Source: Actinernus sp. WN-2022
Lineage: Eukaryota; Cnidaria; Anthozoa; Actiniaria; Actinernidae
Direction of reading: 5' to 3'
Length of the DNA: 64,000 nt
NCBI GenBank assembly: GCA_030867875.1
Contig: JAOWCC010001501.1
Location: 32,012,792-32,076,791, forward strand
Both the position numbers and the translations under genes were made by a program. This document shows, in pieces, positions 23,601-38,600 of this stretch; position 1 is the first letter of the stretch, and every line of letters begins with the position of its first letter. The notes below the pieces were generated by a model that made no database searches, was not told the DNA's origin, and saw only the letters and a list, made by a program, of their open reading frames with translations.

Positions 23601-26600
23601 CACTGGTGAGTGGAATGACCACTGGTGAGTGGAATGACCACTGGTGAGTGCAGTGACCACTGGTGAGTGGAATGACCACTGGTGAGTGCAGTGACCACTG
23701 GTGAGTGCAGTGACCACTGGTGAGTGCAGTGACCACTGGTGAATGCAGTGACCACTGGCGAGTGCAGTGACCACTGGTGAGTGGAATGACCACTGGTGAG
23801 TGGAATGACCACTGGTGAGTGGAATGACCACTGGTGAGTGCAGTGACCACTGGTGAGTGCAGTGACCACTGGTGAGTGCAGTGACCACTGGTGAGTGGAA
23901 TGACCACTGGTGAGTGCAGTGACCACTGGTGAGTGCAGTGACCACTGGTGAGTGCAGTGACCACTGGTGAATGCAGTGACCACTGGTGAGTGCAGTGACC
24001 ACTGGTGAGTGCAGTGACCACTGGTGAGTGGAATGACCACTGGTGAGTGGAATGACCACTGGTGAGTGCAGTGACCACTGGTAAGTGCAGTGACCACTGG
24101 TGAGTGCAGTGACCAACTGGTGAGTACAGTGACCAACTGGTGAGGGCAGTGACCACTGGTGAGCGCAGTGACCACAGTGACCACTGCTGAGTGCAATGAC
24201 CAACTGCTGAGTGCAATGACCAACTGGTGAGCGCAGTGACCACTGCTGAGTGCAATGACCAACTGCTGAGTGCAATGACCAACTGGTGAGTACAGTGACC
24301 AACTGGTGAGGGCAGTGACCACTGGTGAGCGCAGTGACCACAGTGACCACTGCTGAGTGCAATGACCAACTGGTGAGCGCAGTGACCACTGCTGAGTGCA
24401 ATGACCAACTGCTGAGTGCAATGACCAACTGGTGAGCGCAGTGACCACTGCTGAGTGCAATGACCAACTGCTGAGTGCAATGACCAACTGGTGAGCGCAT
24501 TATGACCACATTTTCTTTTATGCCTTCTCATCACTTCATAAAACAGGTGCCTTTCTATTGATACTTAAGTGAGAAGAAAAAGCAAAGGAATTACTCAAAA
24601 GTAATTATAGCTGGCACTCTACTTATTCTTATTGTCCCTTCCCCCCCTGGTGACTAATGGTGTACCAATCTGACCAGTGTTGGACTACCCTGGATTCCAG
24701 AGGTTAAATGTTTTGTCCTTTGTTGGTAAATAGCATTTAAAGTAATCACCCAAGACAATTTGATTTTGGCAGACGAGATGGCCATCCATGTGCTTGCCAA
24801 ACTCCTCATGCCAGCATTGAAAGCATACATCGGGAAAGAGACATCTGCAAAACGCCGTTGATAATCGTGCTCTGGTCATAAATTATCATAATTAAAATTT
24901 GTAATTATTTTTCCTAGCCGACTTTAGCGAACACAACTGCGTACATTATCTGTCTACTTCTTTGAGAAAGAGTTGCTGGACATTTTCTCTCAAAACTGTA
25001 TTCTTCCATACAGCCAATGCAATCTGGCTATAAGTTCTACGAAACAACATCTTACCCAAACTTTCAAGGCCTTCGTGTTAACATTTGTTTTGCTTGGCCA
25101 TTCAACCGACTTTTGGATGACCGTCTTCTGTGTTTTGTTTGGTTCAATATTTTCACTTTCAACAACTGAATCATCCAGAATTGGACAGACAAATGGGAGA
25201 ATGTGGAATATCATGGAGGTACGTACATTTATTTGATTTTCTCGCTGCAGGAGTTTATATTCTTGTGGTCAGAAACCTTCTACAAGGAGAAGTACGTCGG
25301 CTCGATCGCATTTCCATCTAGAGCAGCTCGTTTCGGGGCAGAGCTGGAGTCAGTCTGACTCAAACAATTCCCTAGCACATGTACTTTCCCTCTTCTTTAC
25401 GACCAAACCTGCGTTTGTGGCTTTCAAATAATAACACTTGTAAACATCTGCCCTTTTCTTCAATTTCTGGACACAGTGTTTACAAATATATGGCAAATTT
25501 AAGTGAACTTCGAAGCTAAGAGTACAAAGCTCTACTTTTATACTAAATTCTTGTCATTATGTTTCACAATATCAGCAAAACTAGGAGCCCATTACGAAAA
25601 AATGGGCTCCTGGCAAAAAATAAGACACAACTAGACGTTTGTTGTAAATGAAGGGTTTCGAAAAGTAAACATGAGGTCATCCCGGGAAGTTATTAGCCAA
25701 TCATATGACTTTATGACAATCCTCCGTCAACAGCCAATCAGCACGTGGTCCTCAAGTACTGGAGAAGAAATACGTGACCAGAACACGATTATCAACAGCA
25801 TTTCGCAGATGTCTCTTTCCCGATTTTTGCAGGGAGAGAGAACGTCTGCACGCAGGCTACATTGAAAGGTGCTTGCCATAAACACTATTACCAACAAATG
25901 GCCACACATTTAACCTCTGGAACCCAGAGTAGTGTTGGACAAGAGTTTTATAAAAGGCTGGCTAAGGACTATTAACCCTCCCCTCCCCCCTGATAACTAA
26001 TGACCATACCTCTCAACAAAACTCCATCAGCTGTACAACCCATGTCCTGTTGGTGACAAAACACAAACAGAAAAACAAATTACTTGTCATAAGAACTAAA
26101 CTTCATCAAGGAAGAAAAATGAAACCTCTATGCAACATACATTCTGTACCTGAGTATCTACCTTTAGCATAACACAGCTGCCATCTATTGGCAAATTTGC
26201 CATCTGATTGGCTAGCGAGGCACCATACATGTATATTGATCGTTAAATAGGAAAATGCTTTCTTGCATATTTTTCACAGTTTTCTCAATCAACCGATGCT
26301 AAATATATTGATAGAATGGTGGCTTTGTTATGCTAAAATAATTAGACTTCTCATTCTTGGTTTCTATTGACTTTATAGTTGACTCGAGGCTGCACCCCTC
26401 ACCAACTATCTGCCAATAGAAAAAAATGCAGTCTAATTATTGTTAAATATCCATTTTAACAGCTCACTGGGTGCTTTTCCAATTTTTGAGTTACGTGTGG
26501 CATGTGATCAATGTGGTACAGATTAGAACCAAAGGTAACCCCAAAACAAACTAGACCCCCCTCCCCCACCAAAAAAAAACAACTTGAGAAGCTTGGCTAA

Positions 26601-29600
26601 AACTAATGTAGCATAAACTACATGTACCTCTTCATCCTCATCAAACCAGGGTAAAAACAACTCCTTGTCAATGACTGGTTTACTGGCCATAGGGGACTGG
26701 AAACAAGTTACAGTCTCATTATGCTGAAGCTCCTTCTCAGTGATGTAATGCATGCATGCATCACGAGTACAACAAGTCTGCTTGTGGTTCTTACAGAGGT
26801 TTGCTTGATTGTGAACTAAACAAACAGGACAACGGATGGACAACTCTGTCTGCATGTTTCTCATCCATGGGTAATCTACTCGCATCTTCTTTAGAGTGGT
26901 CTTCAGAAAGGCCATAGTCGCTTGGCAGAATGTTTCTAGTGTTTCTTCAAGCCGAGGGAATGGTTCACTGTCCTTAGGTGTAAATGGCGGGAGTTCCATG
27001 GTTTCAGCAGTGTTCTCTTCACGGACAACAAGACTCAATGTGCTCAGGTCACAGGTCACCATCAGTGAGAAGTTCTTTTTCGAGCCAAGGTAGAATCTTT
27101 GGGAGAAAGAACAGATTACTTTGTTACTATGGGAAAGAAAGAGAGAAAGAGAGAAAGAGAGATGAAACCCTTCATTAAACAAAAAAATCCATATACATGT
27201 ATGGTACAAGGAAAATACCAAGATTTATCTTTTGATTATTTCTTTTGAAAGTAATTCAAGACATGGTCAACACAAATTCTACATTTTGGCCTGAAAATGT
27301 TTTCCACAATAATTACTTTAAGTCTAAAGTATTACATTATTTTGTACATTGTACACTCACTGTCAGCAAGGTTTGTTCAAGTTGTTCAGTTTCCAACAAC
27401 AATATTTTTTTATTTTCATTAACTGCCCTGCAAAGTTGAATTTTAGTTAATAATTTCAAACCTTGACTGCCTCAACATCTCAATACCTTGCAAAGTTGTT
27501 GAAGAACTTTGGTTGGCTGCTATGAGTCCAATTTCTTGTGTACCATTCCACCAGAAGGAAGAGAAACCGTGGGAAGAAACCCAGAGGAAGAAAACCACTC
27601 TTGAACTGCACTACGATAGGAAGAACCCCCGAACTCGACACTAACTCCTGGACTTGGATGTCAGCTTGATGCATCAGCATGGAGGGAACCAAGAAAACCT
27701 GTGAGCCATCTGGACGATGCCACTTGCACAGAAGGCTAAACTTCTGCATGATTGACAGCAAAGTGTCAACAGTGTCTCTGTCATCAATGATTTCATCCAG
27801 GACATGCTGCACCAATCTGGGATCAAGAATACCATTGGTTTCTAGTTCCTTCCAGCAATCTGCATATTCATCATCTTGGCACTCAATCGGCTGAACTGTG
27901 ATGATGCTAGCGAACATCTCTGCCAACCACTGAGGGTCCAGGATCACTGTCCAAATAAGGCAAATTGACAAAATGAATCACTTCTAGGGAAGGGGTGGGG
28001 TGATTTGATAAGTACAAAATGAGTGACTTCTAAGGTAGGGGTGGGCTGAATTGATAAGTACAAAATGAGTGACTTCTAGGGTAAGGGGTGGGGTGATTCG
28101 ATAAGTACAATTAATTAAACGAATGACTTCTAGGGAAGGGGTGGGGTGATTTGATAAGTACAAAATGAGTGACTTCTAGGGTAGGGGTGGGGTGATTTGA
28201 CAGGCTAGAAATATGACACATATTACACACACTTTTCCCATTGAAGTAGTTAGATTAGATTTGTTTTTGGTTGGTTGGAGTGATATTATTTGAAAATCAT
28301 GAGCAATTTGTTTTATTTTGTTACTCTTGTTCTTAGAAAATCCTTTACACACAGACAACTCAGCTCTGTGTTATCTTATACATGTAGTATTGATCTTGAG
28401 ATCTTGTTATTTTAACTAGCCTGCACAGCATGCAAGCAAGGGAGGAAGGGAAGAGCAGGAAGGGGAAATGAACTTTACCCCTCCACCCTCACTAGTACCA
28501 CTACACAGGCTCCACACAGCAACTCCTGTTGGTTCAATAGCTACATTTCTGGTTACAAATTATATCTGAGAGATTCTCGGCCACTGGGAAAAGAAAGAAT
28601 TCATGACCTAAACCATACAAACAGCCAGCAACTTGGATATATTTCATACACTTCTTATGTTCAAAAAGCCACACTACAAATCTACTCCAAGAACCTCTTC
28701 ATACTGTTAGAATTTCACTCACAACCAGTAAAGGAATAGATAAGTACGCAAATTTTATATACTATCTGAGGTGCTCTTTACCTAACTGATTCAGCTCGAT
28801 TGTGTCTTCAAAGTGGATGATAATCTTGAGGTCGTGAAGATAGTTCAGCAGAGTTCTGAACTCTTGTTCCGTGACGATCCTGCAGACATCTCGAGCTAGA
28901 CTTACTGCTTCAGGTAGCTTCACATATTTGTAGCCCCGCTCGACAAGAGATGCCACCGTCTTTTCAAACTGTAACCAGCGGATGGGGATGTCTTTTTTCA
29001 TATGGGTGAGCTTTTGAGCAACTTCGTATATATTTTTCCTGAGTTTCTTGATGTTTTGATCTTCTGGATCTTTACCAGCACAAGAGTTATCAACTAAAGT
29101 TAAGAAATTGAAGAGCAATGAATAAATGCCACAACCAACAAAACAAATGGATCAATTATTGATAAAACACCTTCAATGAAATGTACATTCGTAACTGTCC
29201 TGGCTTGGAACTATTTTTGTAAAATACAGCAAGCAAACTTAAGCAAAATATAGGAGTTTCTTTAATTTGCACAGCAACAAAATAAAAATATTAATGGCAC
29301 TGGTGACAAACTATTGAATAAAGGTATCAACTAAAAATCTGAACTTTACATCAATTAAAGAGATGGGCTAAAGTGAACAAGTTGCACCATAAATTTGTTG
29401 TCGGGAAGTGGTCGACCAACCACTTACTGACCACTTACCAACAGCTTACCAACCACTTACCGACAGCTTACCAACCACTCACCGACAGTACCGGTACTTG
29501 AGAATGGTTTCCACAGGGAATTTTCGCCTCAAAGTGTGCGTGTGTGCGTACGTACACGCTACGCTCTTGATATCACATAGCTTTCCAATGTTAGAACGAA

Positions 29601-32600
29601 ATTTTTCAATAGCATATTCTTACTACGTTGTAGATAGTTGGATATTGATGAAAATAGTGTACTCAATATATCTGTCTTTTCTGCTTTGCAGCATATTTTC
29701 GGCATGTACTATTAAAAACCGGAACGACCGAAACCACAGGAACAGAACCACCGGAACGACCGGAACCGTTATTAAAACTGTTGAAACCAACGTATCTAAT
29801 GTATCGATTTGTTAGAGATAGCCGACCTTCAGTACAACAACCAGACTACAATATTTGACGTACTCTGCTTTGATAGATTTTGAAAGATGCTAAGGTTATT
29901 GTAGAAACAGTAATAAACTAATTCACGCAAACAGTTATTTGAGCTGACCTAGTTTTTGAGCGGGACAGTCCACATTGTGATATATTTACAGTCCGATAAA
30001 ACAGAGATAATTCCTTCTTCCCTCCCCTCCCTGGCAAAAAAAAGAACACAAATTCTCCTCTCCCACATCTGGAGGTTTCTAGTATATATCTTCTCCCACA
30101 TGATTTGTATTCCCGCGCTTTGTACGATGTTTATCTGATGGATGGCAGCCATGGAATACCTGGATGAAAAGGTAAGCCGAGAATATGTATTCTATAGGGT
30201 GAAATATCTAGAGATCTACACAGTATTTTATCAACAAATCGTTCATTTCTATGTAGCTCTTTTGTTGGCCAAAAATGAGTGTTCTTAGGTGATAAAGACG
30301 AGATGTTAACCATAAACTATTGATTTCCGCATTCCACATGAGTAAGCGATCCTATTTTTGTGTTGAAAACGTCCAAGTAAAGAAGTTTTTCTTCGGTTTT
30401 CCCGTCTCACATTCAAGATGTCCGTCATCTTGAATTCTTTGCCTCTGATGTCGTCAGAGGCAAATGATACATGTAACGTAGCGTCTGATTGGTTGAGGAT
30501 TTTTTCTATATTAGGCGAGATTTGATACAATCTGGTACAATCTGTTAGCAGGCTACTCCTGACCTGAAGAAGGCTGGTTTGGCCAGCTAAAATATTATAT
30601 CTTAAAAAACATCAAAATTCTACGTTGTATTGGCCTTTGCCTCTTAATAGCTGGTTTCGACAGTTTTAATAACGGTTCCGGTGGTTCCGTTCCGGTGGTT
30701 TCGGTCGTTCCGGTTGTTCAGGTGGTTCTGTTCCGGTGGTTCCGTTCCGGTGGTTCCGTTCCGGTGGTTTCGGTCCTTCCGGTGGTTCCGTACATGCCCA
30801 TATTCTCGATTCAACTCCATGAATTAGTGAACCCGCGCCATCTTGGATTTCTATCTATCTGATATCACGTGTTCTTTAACAACATAGGCAAACTGCGGCA
30901 AACTGCAGCAAATCTATTATTTTAGAATCTTGACTTTTTGACGCCTCTGGCATGCAGGGTATTTACCAAAACCACCTTACTGTATGTTTGTAAAATTGTT
31001 TGTCATGAATTCGAATTTGTCACACGTTAATCCTGGTGAAAGAAAGGTTAAAATAAGAAATTGCGCAATGAACACGTACAATATTTCGATAACCTGGTCC
31101 GAATTTTCGTTTGACAATAAACGAAATATCATCGAAATGTCGTTCGCAGGTTGGCGATATTTCGCCTTGGCATTCGAATTTGCATCGAAATTTTGAATGA
31201 AAAGTTGCCCGAAATTTTGGCGACATTCGTAGGAACAAAGAGCGAAATTCGTCGAAATACGTTTGCATGACTTTAGCACAATATTGTAGACTGTTATTTT
31301 GCCGTGAGTTTGCACTGTATCGAAGGGGTTTATCGTTGCCACAACGTTGGAAACGTTGGAAGCTATTAAGCGTATTTTGGTTCAAAATATTCTTGAGCCA
31401 GTATGAGATAACGATTCATGCACTTTCAGACTGATTGTCTGGTATTGGACACAACATGACTTTAGCATAATATTGTAGTTATCTGTTAATTTGCCGCGAG
31501 ATCGCACTGTATCGAAGGGGTTTATCATTGCCACAACGTTGGAAACTTTGGAAGCTATTAAGCGTATTTTGGTTCAAAATATTCTTGAGCCAGTATGAGA
31601 TAACGATTCATGCGCTTTCAGACTGATTGTCTGGTCCCAGGGGGGGGGGGGGGGGGGGTGGACTCCCCATAAAAATAGACGGGGGTGCTCGACCTATCTT
31701 TTAGGGGTTAAAATCGTTAGCAGTGCTATCTCTTAGGGGTCTTCCAAAGGTCTGCTATCTTTTAGGGGTCTCCGAGACCCAACATTTTTGTGGCCGAGAA
31801 AAAATAGCGCTGGATCCTCAAGCATGAGACCCCACAAGTTGAATCGGTATTTACGGCTTCGATATAGAGTTTGATCCATCCGAATATTAAAGACGAGGTT
31901 ATGGGGCAGAGCTTTGTCTCTTATTTTCTTTAGTTTGCTAATAAATCCAATTAATGCCATTTTCTTGTCTTTTGGAGTGCTATCTTTTAGGGGTAATTTT
32001 TTTTGTGAGCCACGCCCATATTGCTATCTTTTATATATACGTTTATTTAACCCAAATTGTAGCAAGTGCTAAATTACATGGGTGTCAGCTCAAAAATTAA
32101 GCATACAATAATAAATAATAATAATTACACATAATTTCCACATATTGATATTTATATGTAATAAAGTTGTTTAGCCTGTCTGTTTTCCCTACAACACCCT
32201 GTTTTAGGGGTGAATTTCATTTCTCACGTCGAGCACCCCCGTCTATTTTTATGGGGAGTTCCCCCCCCCCCCCCCCGGGTGTCTGGTATTGGACACAACA
32301 GGAGAGGCCCAACAGTGAGTGCCGCGGATATTTTAATTTGTTATCTGTTATCGAAGGGGTTTATCGTTGCCAGTATTAAGGTTACCGGATACCTTCAAGG
32401 TATGTTTTATTGTAAAAAAATATTATTGATTATTTGGAAAGTTTATGGATTATTCTACAATTTAGAAAAAAAAAATTTCTAAAGATATAAAAGCTGGCGA
32501 GATATTTAGAAAAAACGTATTTAGAAGGAAACTAAATAAATCATCGAGGCGTTATAATCCCTTTATGCCCGTGGACTTTTAGCGGGAGCTGTACGTTATC

Positions 32601-35600
32601 CGAGTAATTTGCATACTGTTGTTGTAGCTTCCCTTCTTCGAAATAACAAACGTGCATTTAGAGTCTTTTATCAATCGTTTGTATGGGGAAATCCAAAAGA
32701 GAAAAGCAAAGTTCTTGGGTAAATAGTGAAGCGCACCCTGGACCGAAAAAGTAAGGAAACCGGCGATAAGCAGGAATTCGGTAAAATGAGGATTGAGCTC
32801 GCGCACAGCGACAAAGGCTCGTGGTTCGAAGAACGTGCGAAAGGCAGCGAAGAACAACCTTCAACTTGAGAGTCAACTCCAAATATAAGCAGCGCTAGCA
32901 GGCTTAAACTGTCGTTTGGCTTACCAGGAACCAGCAAGTCATTTGAAGAGACTGAGGACGCGAGCAGCGATGAGTTCACATCGGAGTCGGATTCAGATCC
33001 GAGTTTCACTCCTGGGCCGTTGTCAATCCTCGACTTCTCAATCGTGAGCTTGAGAGGATATCAATTTGCAGTTGTTGTGGAACTTTGGGAATGAAACTTA
33101 ACGGCTCTCGAACTGAGCGAAACTGTTGAATTGTTGTGAGAGCGAAAGGTTTCTTATGAAATATGACCTACCTTTCCCGCGAATTTCACTACTGCTTTGA
33201 AGCTCCAGGGGTCATTGCGAAGTCATTGGCTAGTTGGTTCGACGTGTTGACATTTGCTTTGATGAGGTGTGAAATGTTCATAAAACTTTACACGCCAAAT
33301 CTCCGACTAGGTTTTTCTTCGTATCCCCTCTCTTTGAATGAATTAATAGGGTATGCAGACTTGCCAGATTTTGATAAAACTCGACCAAAAGACAGATAAG
33401 TTACTGACAAAGAAAAGGGTGTGAGCGTTTAGCAATATTCGAAGTATTTTTCCTCGTAAGTATCCCGCGTAATGTGACTTGGACATTATTGAAGACTAAA
33501 ACTTTAGGAATGAATTGCATTTGAATGAAGTAAAATATCAACAAATGCTCACACCCTTTTTTAGGCTGTCATGTGCTGATTAACATTGTGCAGTTGAATT
33601 TTTTTTATTCGTTAACCCTTGTCAATTTTGCGTTTGTTGGCTTAGCATTGCTTTACAATTTTTTTTAAACAAGTCCATTCAGCGTATTCTGCACTTCATA
33701 AGCTTTACAAAGGTATATAGGTTTCTATAGTTTTCTTTAAAACAACGCGCGTACAAAATTATTAACGAGAGAGACCCGCGAAGGTATCCGGTAACCTTAA
33801 GCATATTTTGGTTCAAATGAAAACAGTGAAGGAAACAGCTACACGTAGCGATCGAGTCACTTACCGACAGCTTACCAACCACTTACCGACACAATTTTAC
33901 CGACCACTTACCAACCACTTACCATTACCACTTACCAACCACTTACCGTACACTTACCGACCACTTACCGACAACGTATTTACGGTGCAACTTGTTCACT
34001 TTAGCCAAAGAGATGTTTGATTATCCAGTCAGACAAATAAACCAATAGACTGCATGTGCTATATGTCATCATTTGACTACTACTACCAGAATCCTTTTTG
34101 ATCAAATTCTTTTTTTGAAACTCCTTTGAGAATACCAAGACAACAGTCTAAATTAGAGCAACAAAATAAACAGCGAGTGAACGAGTTCCGGTAGTAGCTT
34201 GTAGTCAACTGACGTACATGTACGTCATATACATGTAGTACATACATTGTATTACAGTCAATTGAAATAACTACACATGTACAATCTCAGACAATAGAGA
34301 CAATATCACTGAAGGTTGGTGCTTCCCTCACTGAATGTTGGAGCTAGAGTCATGAGTGTATTAATCAAAAATCAACATGTGAGCTTGAATGTAGCGAGTA
34401 GAGAATATACGAGTTTAGTGTGAGCGTGTGTGGAGTGAACCGGTATGGAAGAGCCCCTCACGGGGAGTGCCTGGTTGTAAAACAGTATTTTATTAAAGCC
34501 CTGACAATGTTTTGGACTCAAAATCGAAAAAAAGGGGCGTGGAGTGTTCAAACTATATATAAGTCTGTGATCGTACATGTAGCTTGATGGACTTGGGGCA
34601 AGATTCACATCACTCGACCATACATAATTATACTATTGTTAACTGCACTTTAGTGACATGCTAATAACTACTGTACTAAGTACTGGTTTCAATGTTATTT
34701 TTCTCATAGACTGCCAAGTGGCAAAGTACATACATGTACCTGTATACAATCCACGCACAAGGTGATGGCCAGATATCTTACTCTTCAATGTTGCAAGGAC
34801 TTCCCGCCCTATTTGTAATGGATCTTTACCTTCAAAGGGTTCATCTGAATGAGTACAGACTAGAAATACTGGTGGTACCCTCTTTGGCAGCTTACAACCT
34901 TTTTTGTTTTTATTTTGATGAATTCCTTGAGGTGTGATGATTGTTGAGGTGGTATCTGCTTTGTCAGTGAAACACACACTGCTCTCTTCTCTACTGCTGA
35001 AGTTTGCCTCTGAATGTGGAACCTTGTTTGCATCTTTTGGTCTTGAGGGATTTGAACAGCTTTTAGCTGCACCATCTGCAGTTATTAATGGTACTTCCAT
35101 ACTTGCAGAAGGTACATCCACATATCTGGAGCCTCCCTGTTCTGTTGGCAAGGATTCATTCTTCCCTGCATCATCTGCCAAAGAACACTGTGTCTGGGCA
35201 GAATTGATTTGCTTTGAGTTTCCCTCACTTTGTGTAGGAAAGAAAGCATCTTCTTCATTGCTTATATCGCTGATTGACGACATCCAGAGCTCTAAACAGT
35301 CCATATTTGTTAGTGGGCATGATAAGTTAATGGATCTTTCATATGCACCATTTCTAACTACTGGCGTCGCCTGTGCATGAAGGTCAGTACCAAGATCATG
35401 AACAAGAATATAAATAGCACTGGATGACAAGAAGACTGGATGTGTCGCACTATAGGCTGGCTGACCAGCAAAGTCCCATGTTGTGCTGTATATACACTTG
35501 GTGTCTTTGGTATGTTGGAGATCCTGCAGGAGCTGCTGTGTGAGCCCTGCTATGTCTTCTGGGACTTTAATAACAGTTGTGTGTTGTACAGCAGCTTGGT

Positions 35601-38600
35601 TGTCACTGCTTCCCAGGTTTTCTGGGCTGTTTAATGATTCACCAGCTACTGGAGATGTTTCAGCATTATTTCCAGGGCTTGTTTTAAGTTTTTCTGCGAT
35701 GGCTTTAGCCATGACATGGTCATAAGACACCTCAGCTGCTGCATCACCCGTCTCATCTACCTTCCCCCATGCTTCATCTTTGAGTTCACCGAATGAGCGA
35801 TCAAGGGTTATACCAACTGTACTGTCTTCATTAGGGTTGAAATCTTCACCTACACCAATTGAACAATTTACATGTATATCAGATAATATATTAATTAATA
35901 AAGTGCAAAATATTCTTCCCTTTTCAATCTGCTATATCCTTTCAAACTTCTCTGTTCTTTAGGGATATTGTGTAGTTCCAGAAATATCCATACCCCCCTT
36001 CCCCCCCCCTTTCCCCCCCCCCCCCCCCCCCCCCCCACGGAAGGTATTTGGTCTTTGACCCCCCCTCCCCTCTGGATCTTCCAAAATGGACGCCCAAATT
36101 GTACCCCACAAATTGTATAAGGGAGACTTTAGAATGTGATCAGGAGTCACTTACACCTTTGTTGCACTGACAACCCTTCGATAGCCCACTTTTGATATAT
36201 GCTTCACTTGTCACACACAACGGTTTCATTATGAGGCTCTGGGATAAATTAAATTAATTATTTTCTATTATCACAAATCGCTGAGCATTATACCCTATGA
36301 GGCAAGTGAAGCATACATGTATATCGAAAGTGGGCTTTAATTCAAAATGGCAGGGTTGTCAGTTCACAGAATCACCTCCATCAAGGTAGCCTGGGAAAGA
36401 GACGTCTGGGGAGCAAGGCAGAAAATTCCATACTGATGACGTAGCAGATAGCCGTTTCACGATGCATACATGTAGTTGTAATTCTCAGAAGCCGAATGCG
36501 AACAACAGAGTTCTTTTCAAGGAATATAACTATTGAGGCTGCTTGTTTGCTTGGCAGTGGATCACCGTCACGAATAACCATGAAATTCAAACCTATGATG
36601 GCCGTTCACCCAAGCAAACGGGCAGTCTCGGTAGTATACCTGAAAATAACCGCTGCATTCTGTAGCTAACCTCTTTGGCTACTGACCTGGCAAAAGAGCT
36701 GGCTTGAAAAGTGGCCTGCTGTGCTGTGTGTAGGTTTTGAAATTATAAACAACTATTATGTTTTGACAGTCGTAGGACAAATTCTCTTGACCGGGCCGAG
36801 CCGCTGAAAGAACGAAGCGAACGAGCTACCAGCACACGCTAAATATCTATTATAGGCTTGAATTTCATGGTTGTTCATGACGATGATCCACTGCTAAGAA
36901 AACGAGCAGCATCGGTAGTTATATTCCTTGAAAAGAACTCTGCTGTTCGCATTCGGCTTCTGAGAATTGCAACTAATTTATGCATCGTGAAACGGCTATC
37001 TGCTATATCATCAGTATGGAATTTTCTGCCTCGCTCCCCAGACGTCTCTTTTGCGAGTGGGGAGCGATAAGAGTCAGCTGGTTTCCCAGGCTACCATCAA
37101 GTTCATTCCATTTTTTGGGAATATGTATGTTCTTTTGGGAATTATTATATTAAAGTATTCAGCATATTCTGATAATCCATAATTATAATACCAGAATAGG
37201 AATATTAATATCCCCAAAAGAATGTGCCCATCACAAAGTCTTTAAATCAATCAAAATTTACAATGAAGGCTTCACCTCTAAGGGATCTAATGGTGCTTGT
37301 CTTTCCTGTCCTGGCCTGCCCTACAACCATGACCAGCAGCCGACGATCTTTAGTCTTGCCATCCTCAAGTGCCTCTTGATATGCAGCACATGCCTGTGGT
37401 CCACGCACACGAATCTCAGCTGGAACTTAACACAGGAAGATGGTCATATCATCACTAATACTCAATATGCATATGATTGTCTTATTAAAACAGAAATGTA
37501 TGTTCAAGTATGATTGTCCTTGGCTGGGAATCAGTCCTGCAGTAGGTAAATTCAACAGTTTCCCTTTTGCAAATACATGTACATGTACACATAGAAGGCA
37601 TGCATAATTTTGAAACCTCTGTTACTTGCATGATTATCCTAAATTATAGGTATTAAAGAGACAAGAAAAGTTAAAAATTGTGTCAATTGCTATCAAGTAA
37701 ATACAATGTACATAGATTGTGACAATAAATTTATTATTGTATGTGAAAATGCTGATAATAGAAAAAAAAATGCAAGATTTGATTTGGGCTTATCATTGCA
37801 CCCAAGCCATTGAACCCAGGTTTGATTCCCTGCTCTAACATCAAACAAAATTTTGCGTATCCCCACTCGAAATATCCTTATATCATTCAATTTGTCTATT
37901 TCACGCCAATATTCTTTGACAACGACAAAAAAAAACATAAATGACCTTAATAGTGGAATACACTGCCAATGTATATATATATCTACCCATTCCCCAATTC
38001 CCTATTGAGTGAAATGCCAGCCTCCCCCACTCTGTTTTAGAACTGCAAGCTTGTTTACCAGAGAGCCGAGTCAAACATGAGTAATGTTAACGTTTGTGGT
38101 CATTCTTTTTTGGATTATTTTGGGTTTTCAAGCCTTCCATTAAGGTCTGTTTGTGAAATTTTCGTTTATCGTTGCCTGATATGGTCATTCTGGCTCAACT
38201 CTTTCGTTGCCACATTTTTTTATTTTGATATATATTTGAATACTGAAATTTGCTTCACGCCAGTGCACTACTCACAAAGGAACATCGTTTACATTCTTAA
38301 GTTCAAACACCTTCACTTATTAGCTTGATCGTAAAGAAGAGAAAATGCGGGTCTTCCTATTCTTAAGGCAAAGTTAAGTTTTCGAGTTTTTGAAATAGAC
38401 ACTTAAGTATGCCCTTTCTGCACACAGCCCTTCAATTCTTTTTTTCTTATCATCGATATCAATTCTACATCAATAAGTGAATAGTAGATATTTTTGGATT
38501 TGAGTGTTGCATATATACAAATATAGAAGTTTATATCACCAATATGCTAATGAATGTGATGTCTACCCAGGATTAATTAATTATACAAAAACAAGCTGGT

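Larger units (their letters stand above)
29366..34006. mobile_element. 4.6-kb element with satellite-bearing ends, 9-bp TSD
   Basis: Terminal inverted heads of about 48 bp start GGCTAAAGTGAACAAG. They are followed by arrays of ACTTACCAACCACTTACCGAC units (29409-29490 and 33855-33975). An exact 9-bp duplication, AAAGAGATG, flanks the unit (29357-29365 and 34007-34015). The element lies in the intron between exons 4 and 5 and contains at least two further elements (29701-30798, 31636-32279) and a tandem duplication. No transposase seen. A 9-bp duplication suggests Mutator-like or Foldback mobility. Confidence 0.85.

Noticed and set aside
23197..24534. Minus-strand frames of 352, 378 and 445 codons rich in HSPVVTALTSGH
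   Set aside because: Products of the ~19-bp minisatellite; three overlapping frames are open at once, which no gene would show.
24685..24879. Zinc-finger-like minus-strand frame (CRCLFPDVCFQCWHEE)
   Set aside because: It lies inside the arm of the 24686-25931 foldback, and the inverted arm carries the same sequence; Cys spacing is chance.
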